Shown here piece after piece: positions 1-5,350 of a stretch of 5,350 bases of DNA; the first letter of the stretch is position 1; each line of letters starts with the position of its first letter. The DNA lies in NCBI GenBank assembly GCA_020024765.1, contig JAHHTG010000075.1, positions 1-5,350 on the forward strand, given 5' to 3'. The translations under genes were made by a program, and so were the position numbers. Below the pieces are notes generated by a model. It searched no databases. It was not told the DNA's origin and saw only the letters and a program-made list of their open reading frames with translations. This DNA comes from Thomasclavelia sp. (lineage in GTDB: Bacteria; Bacillota_I; Bacilli_A; Erysipelotrichales; Erysipelotrichaceae).

Positions 1-797
1 GGTTCATATGCAATGTAGTGCACATCATCAGCGATAATGCGCTCTTTGATGACTTCAAGTTCGACTTTACTTGGTAAAGCTCCGTATTTGCTTAAACATA
101 CAGGATAGATTTGGAAGCCATAAGCTTTTTGCCAGTTACCAAAACTTGCACTCATCGATACAAACTTAATCGTACGATTTTCCTTTTTTAGACGTGTTGC
201 AAGATTTTGATAAGAAGCGTCAAGACTGATTAAATCAGCTTGTAATTTATCAAAATTTTCTTTAAATGTCGCAGCCCCTTCAACATAATTTGAAGCTAAA
301 ACCTTATAGACATCTTTCGCCATTGAAAGCATACCAATTGGGTCCATCCACAACATTAAATCATTTTCATTTTGGTCTAATTCATCAAATAAGTCTGAGT
401 TGTAATAAGGACTCTCAATATATGATTCCTTACCATCAACATAGACTAATGTATATCTTTGAAACTTATAAATCGCATTAAGTGTTGATAGATCAACTTC
501 TTCAACACCAGTTTCAACGAATTCTTTACTATAGATATCAAGATATGGTTCTAAATCGCCGATATGAAAGAAATAAGTTGAATCTTCAAGAATTTCTTGA
601 TAATTGTCGACAAGACTCGAAGTTTGGACAATACTATCATTTTGAATTGAATAAGCTTCAACTTTGCCACCTGAAATACGGTCAATTAAATAACCTACTG
701 GATAAACACTGTAAGCTACATATGGCTTAACACTTGTACAACCTGTGGCCATTAAAACCATCAAAGTCACAAGGAATATTTTAATAAATTTCTTCAT
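1..797 (-). CDS. ZnuA/TroA-like substrate-binding lipoprotein with a degenerate metal site (C-terminus cut by window edge)
   Basis: The visible 265 residues begin with a lipoprotein signal: basic MKKFIK, a hydrophobic stretch to residue 17, then ATGC with the lipidated Cys at position 20. It would be anchored on the outer face of the membrane. The rest follows the ZnuA/AdcA/TroA cluster A-I pattern: YPVGYLIDRISGGKVE (32-47), a GDLE turn (80-83), LWMDP (149-153) followed by an Ala/Lys-rich helix, a long helix at 170-207, FVSMSASFGNWQKAYGF (212-228), LPS (241-243) and IAYE (262-265). Family members deliver Zn or Mn to an ABC importer. Here the three usual ligand histidines are absent: no His lies near residues 55-60, and M148 and S216 replace the other two. 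The only histidines are H78 and H260. Transport of zinc is therefore doubtful and the ligand is unknown. The family is usually about 300 residues, so roughly 40-50 are missing off the edge. The gene is last in the visible pnp-trmB run; no permease or ATPase gene is visible. Confidence 0.85.
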   Translation of the reverse strand, partial: MKKFIKIFLVTLMVLMATGCTSVKPYVAYSVYPVGYLIDRISGGKVEAYSIQNDSIVQTSSLVDNYQEILEDSTYFFHIGDLEPYLDIYSKEFVETGVEEVDLSTLNAIYKFQRYTLVYVDGKESYIESPYYNSDLFDELDQNENDLMLWMDPIGMLSMAKDVYKVLASNYVEGAATFKENFDKLQADLISLDASYQNLATRLKKENRTIKFVSMSASFGNWQKAYGFQIYPVCLSKYGALPSKVELEVIKERIIADDVHYIAYE

Positions 798-813
798 ATC
801 TACATTATACCTT
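798..813 (-). promoter_or_regulatory. Leader of the lipoprotein gene: weak AAGG, start-stop codon pair, TATAAT
   Basis: The 23-base gap after trmB holds AAGG at 813-810, which is 12 bases from the lipoprotein ATG and so too far for good initiation. AAGG is well placed (4 bases) for an ATG at 805-803 that is followed at once by TAG (802-800). The same bases contain TATAAT (809-804). If that is a real -10 box, transcription would start about at the lipoprotein ATG and give a leaderless message. No convincing -35 is seen (best AAAACA with an 18-base spacer). In such AT-rich DNA each of these signals could be chance. Confidence 0.25.
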
Positions 814-820
814 ATATCTC

Positions 821-1450
821 TTATTTTTGTTTTTGAATCCGTGCGTAATAGATTGGTTGGCCAAGATTCACAAATTTTGTTTCATAAGCTGTTTTCACAT
901 CATCATTTTCATGACGATGATAATCAACACTAAATTCAAGCAAATCCCAATGGTCTCTTTGGAATTCCATAATTGAGAATTCAAATAGATCTTTATTATC
1001 TGTTTTAAAGATAATATCACCATCTTCTTTCAAGACACTTGCATATTTAGCTAAGTAACCACGATAAGTTAAACGACGTTTAACGTGTCCCTTCTTAGGC
1101 CATGGATCACTAAAATGTAAATAAATACGATCAACTTCTTTATCAAAGTAATTCGTTAAATTATCCGCATTATCAAGGATAACTTGGAAATTATCCAAAC
1201 CTAATTCTTCGGCTTTCATCGAAGATTTAGCGACGCATGTCATATCTTTTTCAAAGCCAATATATAAAGTATCAGGATGTTGCTTAGCACTTTGAGTAAT
1301 AAAGTCACCCATACCCATACCAATTTCTAGATATAGTGCATCAGCCTCATATTCTTTTGCCCAGTTACCTTTTAAAGATAAGTCACGGACAATATAACGG
1401 TTTTCATTCTCAATATATGGGTCAACCCATTTATGTTTGCGCATTCTCAT
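821..1450 (-). CDS. trmB: tRNA (guanine-N7-)-methyltransferase TrmB
   Basis: This cytoplasmic enzyme uses S-adenosylmethionine to methylate G46 at N7 in the variable loop of tRNAs. The 209 residues match the usual length of about 210. The Rossmann glycine motif is LEIGMGMGDF (41-50), with IGFEKD (64-69) as the acidic end of the next strand and DNAD at 93-96. The family signature FSDPWPKKGHVKRR is at 113-126, followed by FKTDN (148-152) and the C-terminal TAYETKF (187-193). The start is well fixed: an in-frame stop lies at 1462-1460, only nine bases upstream, so only this ATG or the one two codons later is possible. The MRMR opening also matches other Bacillota TrmB proteins. There is no Shine-Dalgarno sequence before it. 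The preceding pnp stop is 23 bases upstream, so translation is probably coupled to pnp. Identification is firm; the coupling is inferred. Confidence 0.97.
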   Translation of the reverse strand: MRMRKHKWVDPYIENENRYIVRDLSLKGNWAKEYEADALYLEIGMGMGDFITQSAKQHPDTLYIGFEKDMTCVAKSSMKAEELGLDNFQVILDNADNLTNYFDKEVDRIYLHFSDPWPKKGHVKRRLTYRGYLAKYASVLKEDGDIIFKTDNKDLFEFSIMEFQRDHWDLLEFSVDYHRHENDDVKTAYETKFVNLGQPIYYARIQKQK

Positions 1451-1461
1451 ATTTTTAGTTT

Positions 1462-1488
1462 AAGAAAGGATGATTACTCATCCTTCTT
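1462..1488 (-). promoter_or_regulatory. Hairpin with GTAA tetraloop enclosing the pnp stop codon
   Basis: In the minus-strand RNA, AAGAA-GGATGA (1488-1478) pairs with TCATCC-U-UUCUU (1473-1462), giving 11 base pairs with one bulged U at 1467. The loop is GTAA (1477-1474), a GNRA-type tetraloop, and its last three bases are the pnp stop codon TAA. The 3' arm ends 11 bases before the trmB ATG, where a ribosome site would normally lie. No U-tract follows, so it does not look like a terminator for this strand. It may protect the RNA end, pace decay between the cistrons, or couple pnp termination to trmB initiation. The structure is seen in the sequence; its role is inferred. Confidence 0.5.
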
Positions 1489-3660
1489 TTCTCTCTTTCC
1501 AAAGAAACGTTTTTCGCCAGCTTCTTTATTATTTTGGGAACCATGTTCAGGTTTTTCAGGCTTTGGAAGTAAATCCTTAGCACTGACATTAACACGGCCT
1601 TTATCATCGATTTCCATAACTTTGACCTTAACGATATCGCCAATCTTTAGGACATCTTCTGGCTTTTCAACACGTTCATGAGAAATCTTTGAAACATGTA
1701 GTAAAGCATCTTGGCCACGGAATAATTCAACGAATGCACCGAATTTCTCTAAACGAACAACCTTTGCATCGTAGATTTCGCCAACCTTAGCTTCACGAAT
1801 AATATCTTCAATCATTGCACGAGCTTTATTTAATGCTTCGCGATCTGAATGATAAATAACGCACTTTCCATCATCATCGATATCAATCTTAACATTATCG
1901 CATTCTTCAATGATTTGGTTAATCATCTTACCACCAGTACCGATAACTTCACGAATCTTATCAACTGGGATACTCATAACAGTCATCTTAGGAGCGTATT
2001 TAGAAACTTCAGTACGTGGTTCAGAAATAGCAGTCATCATGTTAGCCATGATTGTTTGACGACCTTCATGAGCTTGAGCTAAAGCTTCCTTAAGGATTTC
2101 TTTTGAAATACCTTCAATCTTAATATCCATTTGTAGAGCTGTGATACCATCCTTAGTACCAGCAACCTTAAAGTCCATATCACCATAGTGATCTTCCATA
2201 CCTTGGATATCACTTAGAATTGTATAGTGATCACCATATGTGATTAAGCCCATGGCAATACCAGCAACTGGAGCCTTAATTGGAACACCAGCAGCCATTA
2301 ATGACATTGTACCTGCACAAATTGAAGCTTGTGAAGAAGAACCGTTTGATTCTAATACTTCAGCAACTGTACGAATTGCATATGGGAATTCATCTACTGA
2401 AGGTAATACTTGTGATAATGCACGTTCACCAAGAGCACCATGACCAATTTCACGACGACCTGGATTACCCATACGACCAACTTCACCAACTGAGTAAGGT
2501 GGGAAATTATAGTGGTGCATGAAACGTTTTTCTTCAACAACAGTTAAGTCATCGATAACTTGGTTATCACCTAATGGACCTAAAGTTGTAACAGATAAAA
2601 CTTGTGTTTCACCACGAGTGAATAATGCTGAACCATGAACACGTGGCAATAAGTCAACTTGTGAGTTAAGTGGACGAATTTCATTAACAGCACGACCATC
2701 TGGACGAATCTTTTCAACTGAAATTAAACGTCTTACTTCTTCAGCAACGATTTCAGTGCAGTATTCATTTGATTGTTTAAGAGCCTTTTCGAGTTCTTTT
2801 TCGTTAGCGTATTCTAGACCTTCGAAATGTTCAGCAGCTTCTGCCTTTAGTTCGTCAATCTTACCATAACGTTCAAGTTTTTGTTTAATTGATACAGCTT
2901 CTTTGATTTGTTCTTTGAAGTTTGCATCGATGTATTCTTTGATGCTTGGATCAATTTCATATAATGTAACTTCCATCTTAGGCTTAGCGCATTTAGCGAT
3001 AATTTCTTCTTGGAAAGCACATAATTTCTTAATATGTTCGTGACCAAACATTAAAGCATCTAACATAACATCTTCTGATACTTCTTTAGCACCAGCTTCA
3101 ACCATGTTGATAGCGTCTTTTGTACCAGCAACTGTTAAGTTAATTAATGAATGTTCTAATTGTTCAACTGTTGGGTTAATAACATATTCACCATCAATAT
3201 AACCAACAATAACACCAGCTACTGGACCATTGAATGGAATATTTGAAATACATAATGCAAGTGAAGAACCGAATAGAGCTGACATTTCAGCACTGCAGTC
3301 GTTATCAACTGATAATACAGTATTTACAACTTGCACTTCATTACGGAAGCCTTCTGCAAATAAAGGACGAATTGGACGGTCAATTAAACGTGCAGTTAAT
3401 GTAGCATGTTCAGATGGGCGACCTTCACGTCTTAAAAATCCTCCAGGGATTTTACCTACTGAGTATAATTTTTCTTCGAATGATACTGTTAGTGGGAAGA
3501 AGTCAGTATCTTTTGCAACACTTGAAGCAGTTGCAGTTGATAAAACAACTGTATCTTCATAGCGAATTAAAACAGATCCACCAGCCTGTTTAGCGATTTC
3601 ACCGGTCTCGACAGTAATATTACGACCGCAGAAATCAAAATTAAAAGTTTCTTTTGCCAT
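1474..3660 (-). CDS. pnp: Polyribonucleotide nucleotidyltransferase (PNPase)
   Basis: This phosphorolytic 3'-5' exoribonuclease degrades mRNA to nucleoside diphosphates and can also run in reverse to add tails. It normally forms a trimeric ring and joins degradosome-like assemblies. At 728 residues it is full length. The domains are a first RNase PH fold (about 10-145, with FFPLTV and the IPGGFLRREGRPSE signature at 71-84), a helical linker (about 240-315), a second, catalytic RNase PH fold (about 320-545), a KH domain (about 555-615, GTGG loop at 574-577), an S1 domain (about 625-697), and a charged tail of 30 residues. The catalytic set is intact: S442-S443 in ESNGSSS, D490, D496 and K498 in EDHYGDMDFK. 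GRREIGHG is at 401-408. The ATG has AAGGA 7 bases upstream. It is first in the minus-strand run with trmB. The usual upstream partner rpsO is not adjacent. Confidence 0.98.
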   Translation of the reverse strand: MAKETFNFDFCGRNITVETGEIAKQAGGSVLIRYEDTVVLSTATASSVAKDTDFFPLTVSFEEKLYSVGKIPGGFLRREGRPSEHATLTARLIDRPIRPLFAEGFRNEVQVVNTVLSVDNDCSAEMSALFGSSLALCISNIPFNGPVAGVIVGYIDGEYVINPTVEQLEHSLINLTVAGTKDAINMVEAGAKEVSEDVMLDALMFGHEHIKKLCAFQEEIIAKCAKPKMEVTLYEIDPSIKEYIDANFKEQIKEAVSIKQKLERYGKIDELKAEAAEHFEGLEYANEKELEKALKQSNEYCTEIVAEEVRRLISVEKIRPDGRAVNEIRPLNSQVDLLPRVHGSALFTRGETQVLSVTTLGPLGDNQVIDDLTVVEEKRFMHHYNFPPYSVGEVGRMGNPGRREIGHGALGERALSQVLPSVDEFPYAIRTVAEVLESNGSSSQASICAGTMSLMAAGVPIKAPVAGIAMGLITYGDHYTILSDIQGMEDHYGDMDFKVAGTKDGITALQMDIKIEGISKEILKEALAQAHEGRQTIMANMMTAISEPRTEVSKYAPKMTVMSIPVDKIREVIGTGGKMINQIIEECDNVKIDIDDDGKCVIYHSDREALNKARAMIEDIIREAKVGEIYDAKVVRLEKFGAFVELFRGQDALLHVSKISHERVEKPEDVLKIGDIVKVKVMEIDDKGRVNVSAKDLLPKPEKPEHGSQNNKEAGEKRFFGKREKKDE

Positions 3661-3672
3661 TTATCTTTCCTT
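3661..3672 (-). promoter_or_regulatory. Ribosome binding site of pnp
   Basis: AAGGA at 3672-3668 lies 7 bases before the pnp ATG, a standard distance. It supports the start at 3660, which also gives the MAKETF opening expected for PNPase. This is the only good ribosome site in the three-gene minus-strand run. Confidence 0.85.
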
Positions 3673-3700
3673 CTATATACTTATAAATTTTAACTAGTTT

Positions 3701-3730
3701 ATTATAGCATAGTTAATTAATTATTAGTAA
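3701..3730 (-). promoter_or_regulatory. Promoter of pnp (extended -10)
   Basis: TGCTATAAT (3709-3701) is a perfect extended -10 element. The matching -35 is weak: TTACTA at 3730-3725 with an 18-base spacer, three of six matches, which is typical when an extended -10 compensates. The predicted RNA start is near 3694, giving a leader of about 34 bases with no strong hairpin. The long stem-loop leader used for RNase III/PNPase autoregulation in E. coli is therefore not seen here. Confidence 0.65.
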
Positions 3731-3734
3731 TAAT
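3720..3734. promoter_or_regulatory. Perfect 15-base palindrome over the pnp -35 region
   Basis: ATTATTA-G-TAATAAT is a perfect inverted repeat with 7-base arms around one central base. It covers the -35 position of the pnp promoter, where a bound protein would block the polymerase. A run of alternating TTAA steps (3713-3720) adjoins it. The bases are entirely A/T apart from the centre, so chance is a serious alternative. Confidence 0.3.
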
Positions 3735-3741
3735 ATCCCAT

Positions 3742-3783
3742 AAAATAGCGATTTATTCGATTTTGATAAGTTTAAAAATTATC
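3742..3783. promoter_or_regulatory. Two adjacent inverted repeats between the divergent promoters
   Basis: The first repeat pairs AAAAT..CGA (3742-3746 and 3749-3751) with TCG-ATTTT (3757-3764), leaving a 2-base bulge and a 5-base loop. The second, directly next to it, is a 19-base near-palindrome at 3765-3783, GATAAGTTT-A-AAAATTATC, with 8 of 9 pairs matching. They sit 12 to 54 bases upstream of the MATE -35 box and behind the pnp promoter. This is a plausible place for a regulator that controls one or both units. No regulator gene is in view. Confidence 0.3.
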
Positions 3784-3795
3784 TAATATTTTCGC

Positions 3796-3824
3796 TTGTA
3801 AGCCTATTCAAATTTAACTATAAT
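3796..3824 (+). promoter_or_regulatory. Promoter of the MATE transporter gene
   Basis: TTGTAA (3796-3801, four of six matches to TTGACA) and a perfect TATAAT (3819-3824) are separated by exactly 17 bases, the ideal sigma-A spacing. The RNA should start near 3831, leaving a leader of about 18 bases that is filled mostly by the ribosome site. There is no room for a riboswitch or attenuator. Confidence 0.75.
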
Positions 3825-3835
3825 TTTATTAATTT

Positions 3836-3843
3836 AAGGAGGT
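3836..3843 (+). promoter_or_regulatory. Strong ribosome binding site of the MATE gene
   Basis: AAGGAGGT, a full match to the anti-Shine-Dalgarno core, ends 5 bases before the ATG at 3849. It fixes the start and contrasts with the missing sites before trmB and the lipoprotein gene. Confidence 0.92.
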
Positions 3844-3848
3844 CAAAA

Positions 3849-5189
3849 ATGAAAAAAAGTGTAAGCATTACTGAAGGTCCAATTATTCGACCAATGTTAT
3901 ATTTCTTTTTCCCAATTCTTTTTGGTACTTTCTTCCAACAACTTTACAACACTGTTGATGCACTAGTTGTTGGTAATATCTTAGGTAAAGAAGCTCTAGC
4001 AGCCGTTGGTGGTACCACTGCTGTCTATACCAATATCTTCGTAGGATTCTTTGTAGGACTATCATCTGGTTCAGCTGTCTTAATTGCTCAGCATTATGGA
4101 TCACGTGATATCGATGGTATTCGTAAAACTGTTCATTCTTCAATCGCTTTAAGTATTGTGCTTGGTTTTGCCCTTTCATTATTCGGTATCGTCAGTGCTA
4201 GATTCTCATTATCTTTGCTTGGTGTGCCACATGCAATTTTAGACCTTGCTACAAGCTATACAAAAATCTTTTTCTTAGGTTTAACTTTCCTTTTAATCTA
4301 TAACATGGGATGTGCAATTCTAAGAGCAGTCGGTGATTCAAAGAGACCTCTATATTATTTGATTATATCGTGTGCGGTAAATATCGTCTTAGACGTTTAC
4401 TTTGTTGCTTTCTTACATATGGGCATTGAAGGTGCAGCTTATGCAACAATCATTGCTGAAAGTGTAGCAGCACTTCTTGTAATTATTTCATTAATGGTTT
4501 CTGATAGTGCTATCAAGTTATATATCAAAGATATTAAGCTTGATATCGAAACAGCTAAAAATATTGTTAAGATTGGTTTACCAGCTGGTATCCAATCAAT
4601 TCTATATTCAATCTCAAACTTAATCATCACAACAAGAATTAATGACCTAGGTGTTGATACGATTGCCGCTGACACAGCCTATGCTAAGATTGATTCAGTA
4701 TACTGGATGATTAATCAAGCATTAGGTATCTCAATCACAACCTTCGTTGGTCAAAACTTTGGTGCAAGAAAGTTCGATCGTATCAAGAAAGGTATCAATA
4801 GATGGTTGTTACTTGGAATTGGTGTTGCCATAACATCAAGTACAATCTTCCTAGTCTTCGCCCCTAACTTCCTAGCAATCTTTAACCGAGATCCTAACGT
4901 TATTGCGATTGGTACTAAAATTTTATTCTTACTAGCACCATTCTGGTGTACGTATGTTCCAGTAGAAATTCTAGCTGGTGCTCTTCGTGGAATGGGCGAT
5001 GCCAATATCCCAACGATTATCACAGCACTTGGTATTGTCGTAATCAGATTTGTTTGGTTAATGATGTTTGAAAGTTACTCACTAGAACGAATCATGGTTA
5101 TCTACCCTATTACATGGGTTATCACAGGTACAGCTTTCTTAATCTACTATTACTCAGGATTATATAAGAAGAGTATTAAATCATTCTAA
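3849..5189 (+). CDS. MATE-family multidrug/toxin efflux transporter
   Basis: This is an inner-membrane antiporter that should expel cationic drugs, dyes or metabolites in exchange for Na+ or H+. The 446 residues are typical, with about twelve hydrophobic segments (roughly 15-35, 50-80, 92-116, 134-155, 160-185, 190-215, 240-262, 283-300, 318-345, 352-378, 387-407, 415-436). Family marks are TEGPI (8-12), QQLYNTVDALVVGNILG (30-46), ALAAVGG (49-55) and IGLPAGIQS (242-250). The internal twofold repeat is plain: AQHYGSRDIDGIRK (80-93) matches GQNFGARKFDRIKKG (301-315), and RAVGDSKRP (159-167) matches RGMGDANIP (380-388). The opening resembles the Bacillota YoeA/MepA-like branch more than NorM, but substrate and coupling ion cannot be told. 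The gene is a single unit with its own promoter and terminator, divergent from pnp; any link to pnp is positional only. It appears intact. Confidence 0.95.
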   Translation: MKKSVSITEGPIIRPMLYFFFPILFGTFFQQLYNTVDALVVGNILGKEALAAVGGTTAVYTNIFVGFFVGLSSGSAVLIAQHYGSRDIDGIRKTVHSSIALSIVLGFALSLFGIVSARFSLSLLGVPHAILDLATSYTKIFFLGLTFLLIYNMGCAILRAVGDSKRPLYYLIISCAVNIVLDVYFVAFLHMGIEGAAYATIIAESVAALLVIISLMVSDSAIKLYIKDIKLDIETAKNIVKIGLPAGIQSILYSISNLIITTRINDLGVDTIAADTAYAKIDSVYWMINQALGISITTFVGQNFGARKFDRIKKGINRWLLLGIGVAITSSTIFLVFAPNFLAIFNRDPNVIAIGTKILFLLAPFWCTYVPVEILAGALRGMGDANIPTIITALGIVVIRFVWLMMFESYSLERIMVIYPITWVITGTAFLIYYYSGLYKKSIKSF

Positions 5190-5195
5190 AAACTT

Positions 5196-5218
5196 AAAAA
5201 GGGCTTCAAGCCCTTTTT
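5196..5218 (+). terminator. Intrinsic terminator after the MATE gene, possibly bidirectional
   Basis: AAAAAGGGCTT (5196-5206) and AAGCCCTTTTT (5208-5218) form a stem around C5207; in practice GGGC/GCCC closes a 5-base TTCAA loop. The T-run continues as ATTTTATAT. It lies 6 bases after the MATE stop. The A-run on the left side becomes a T-run on the minus strand, with more T's beyond, so the same hairpin could also stop transcription arriving from the right. Confidence 0.93.
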
Positions 5219-5350
5219 ATTTTATATAAGTGTAAAATAAAAAATCAATTTCACAAATAATGTTTTAATTAAGATAAATTGTACCATAATAGAAAATTTT
5301 ACTGCATTTATAATTTTGCTATATGAAACAAAAATCCATTTATGGATGTC
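5219..5350. other. AT-rich intergenic tail with no supported gene
   Basis: About 130 bases of very AT-rich sequence. On the plus strand an ATG at 5323 opens MKQKSIYGC and runs off the edge. TATAAT at 5309-5314 precedes it, but there is no ribosome site and no -35. On the minus strand one frame stays open for 42 codons from the edge to a TAA at 5224-5222, just before the terminator hairpin, but its codons are as AT-rich as the gap itself. Neither is strong enough to call a gene. Confidence 0.5.

Noticed and set aside
266..933. Several short plus-strand open frames opposite the lipoprotein gene and the end of trmB
   Set aside because: They are antisense to well-recognised proteins, show no family likeness, have odd compositions rich in H, Q and Y, and lack ribosome sites.
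1460..1500. The stem at the pnp end as an intrinsic terminator for the plus strand
   Set aside because: A T-rich run does follow it on the plus strand, but it is broken by C's and no plus-strand gene leads into it.
3230..3562. A 110-codon plus-strand open frame inside pnp
   Set aside because: It lies opposite the conserved first RNase PH domain of PNPase; the frame is open because of pnp codon use, and no promoter or ribosome site precedes it.
3661..3848. Riboswitch or small RNA in the pnp-MATE gap
   Set aside because: Both predicted leaders are short (about 34 and 18 bases), and no GC-rich conserved core or terminator/antiterminator pair is present.
5334..5347. Inverted repeat ATCCAT-TT-ATGGAT
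   Set aside because: Six-base arms with a two-base loop at the window edge, with no T-run visible and no promoter context to give it a role.
5323..5350. Start of a new plus-strand gene (MKQKSIYGC...)
   Set aside because: There are only nine codons before the edge, no ribosome site and no -35 match; the TATAAT nearby is unremarkable in this AT-rich stretch.
1..5350. CRISPR arrays, insertion sequences, tRNA or rRNA genes, defence systems
   Set aside because: I saw no spaced direct repeats, transposase motifs, cloverleaf or rRNA signatures; nearly all the sequence is explained by four coding regions.

Overview
The window comes from a low-GC member of the Bacillota. The evidence is AT-rich genes with even more AT-rich gaps, an AAGGAGGT-type ribosome site, sigma-A-like promoters, and a PNPase, TrmB and MATE protein that all read as Bacillota. 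TGG encodes Trp and no in-frame TGA is needed, so the standard bacterial code applies. The PNPase and MATE wording feels closest to Erysipelotrichia-like gut bacteria. That placement is an impression, not a result.

Left two thirds, minus strand (3660 down to 1): a tightly packed run of three genes in the order pnp (polynucleotide phosphorylase), trmB (tRNA m7G46 methyltransferase), then a lipoprotein of the ZnuA/TroA metal-binding family that runs off the left edge. Both gaps are only 23 bases and no clear terminator lies in either, so the three are probably co-transcribed from an extended -10 promoter upstream of pnp. pnp has a normal ribosome site. trmB and the lipoprotein gene do not have a well-placed one. 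A hairpin with a GTAA tetraloop sits exactly on the pnp stop codon, just before trmB.

Intergenic region 3661-3848: 188 very AT-rich bases with two divergent promoters. Three inverted repeats lie between the -10 boxes and could be operators.

Right part, plus strand: a complete 446-residue MATE-family multidrug/toxin exporter (3849-5189). It has a textbook promoter and ribosome site and is closed by a strong intrinsic terminator (5196-5218). The last 130 or so bases are AT-rich, with only doubtful traces of a further gene on either strand.

Functionally, pnp and trmB are housekeeping RNA genes (mRNA decay and tRNA modification), the lipoprotein faces the cell surface, and the MATE pump is a separate transcription unit. 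No mobile element, CRISPR array, tRNA, rRNA, riboswitch or defence system is visible. The most notable point is that the ZnuA-like lipoprotein lacks all three histidines that normally hold the metal. Next come the stop-codon hairpin between pnp and trmB and the palindromes between the divergent promoters.
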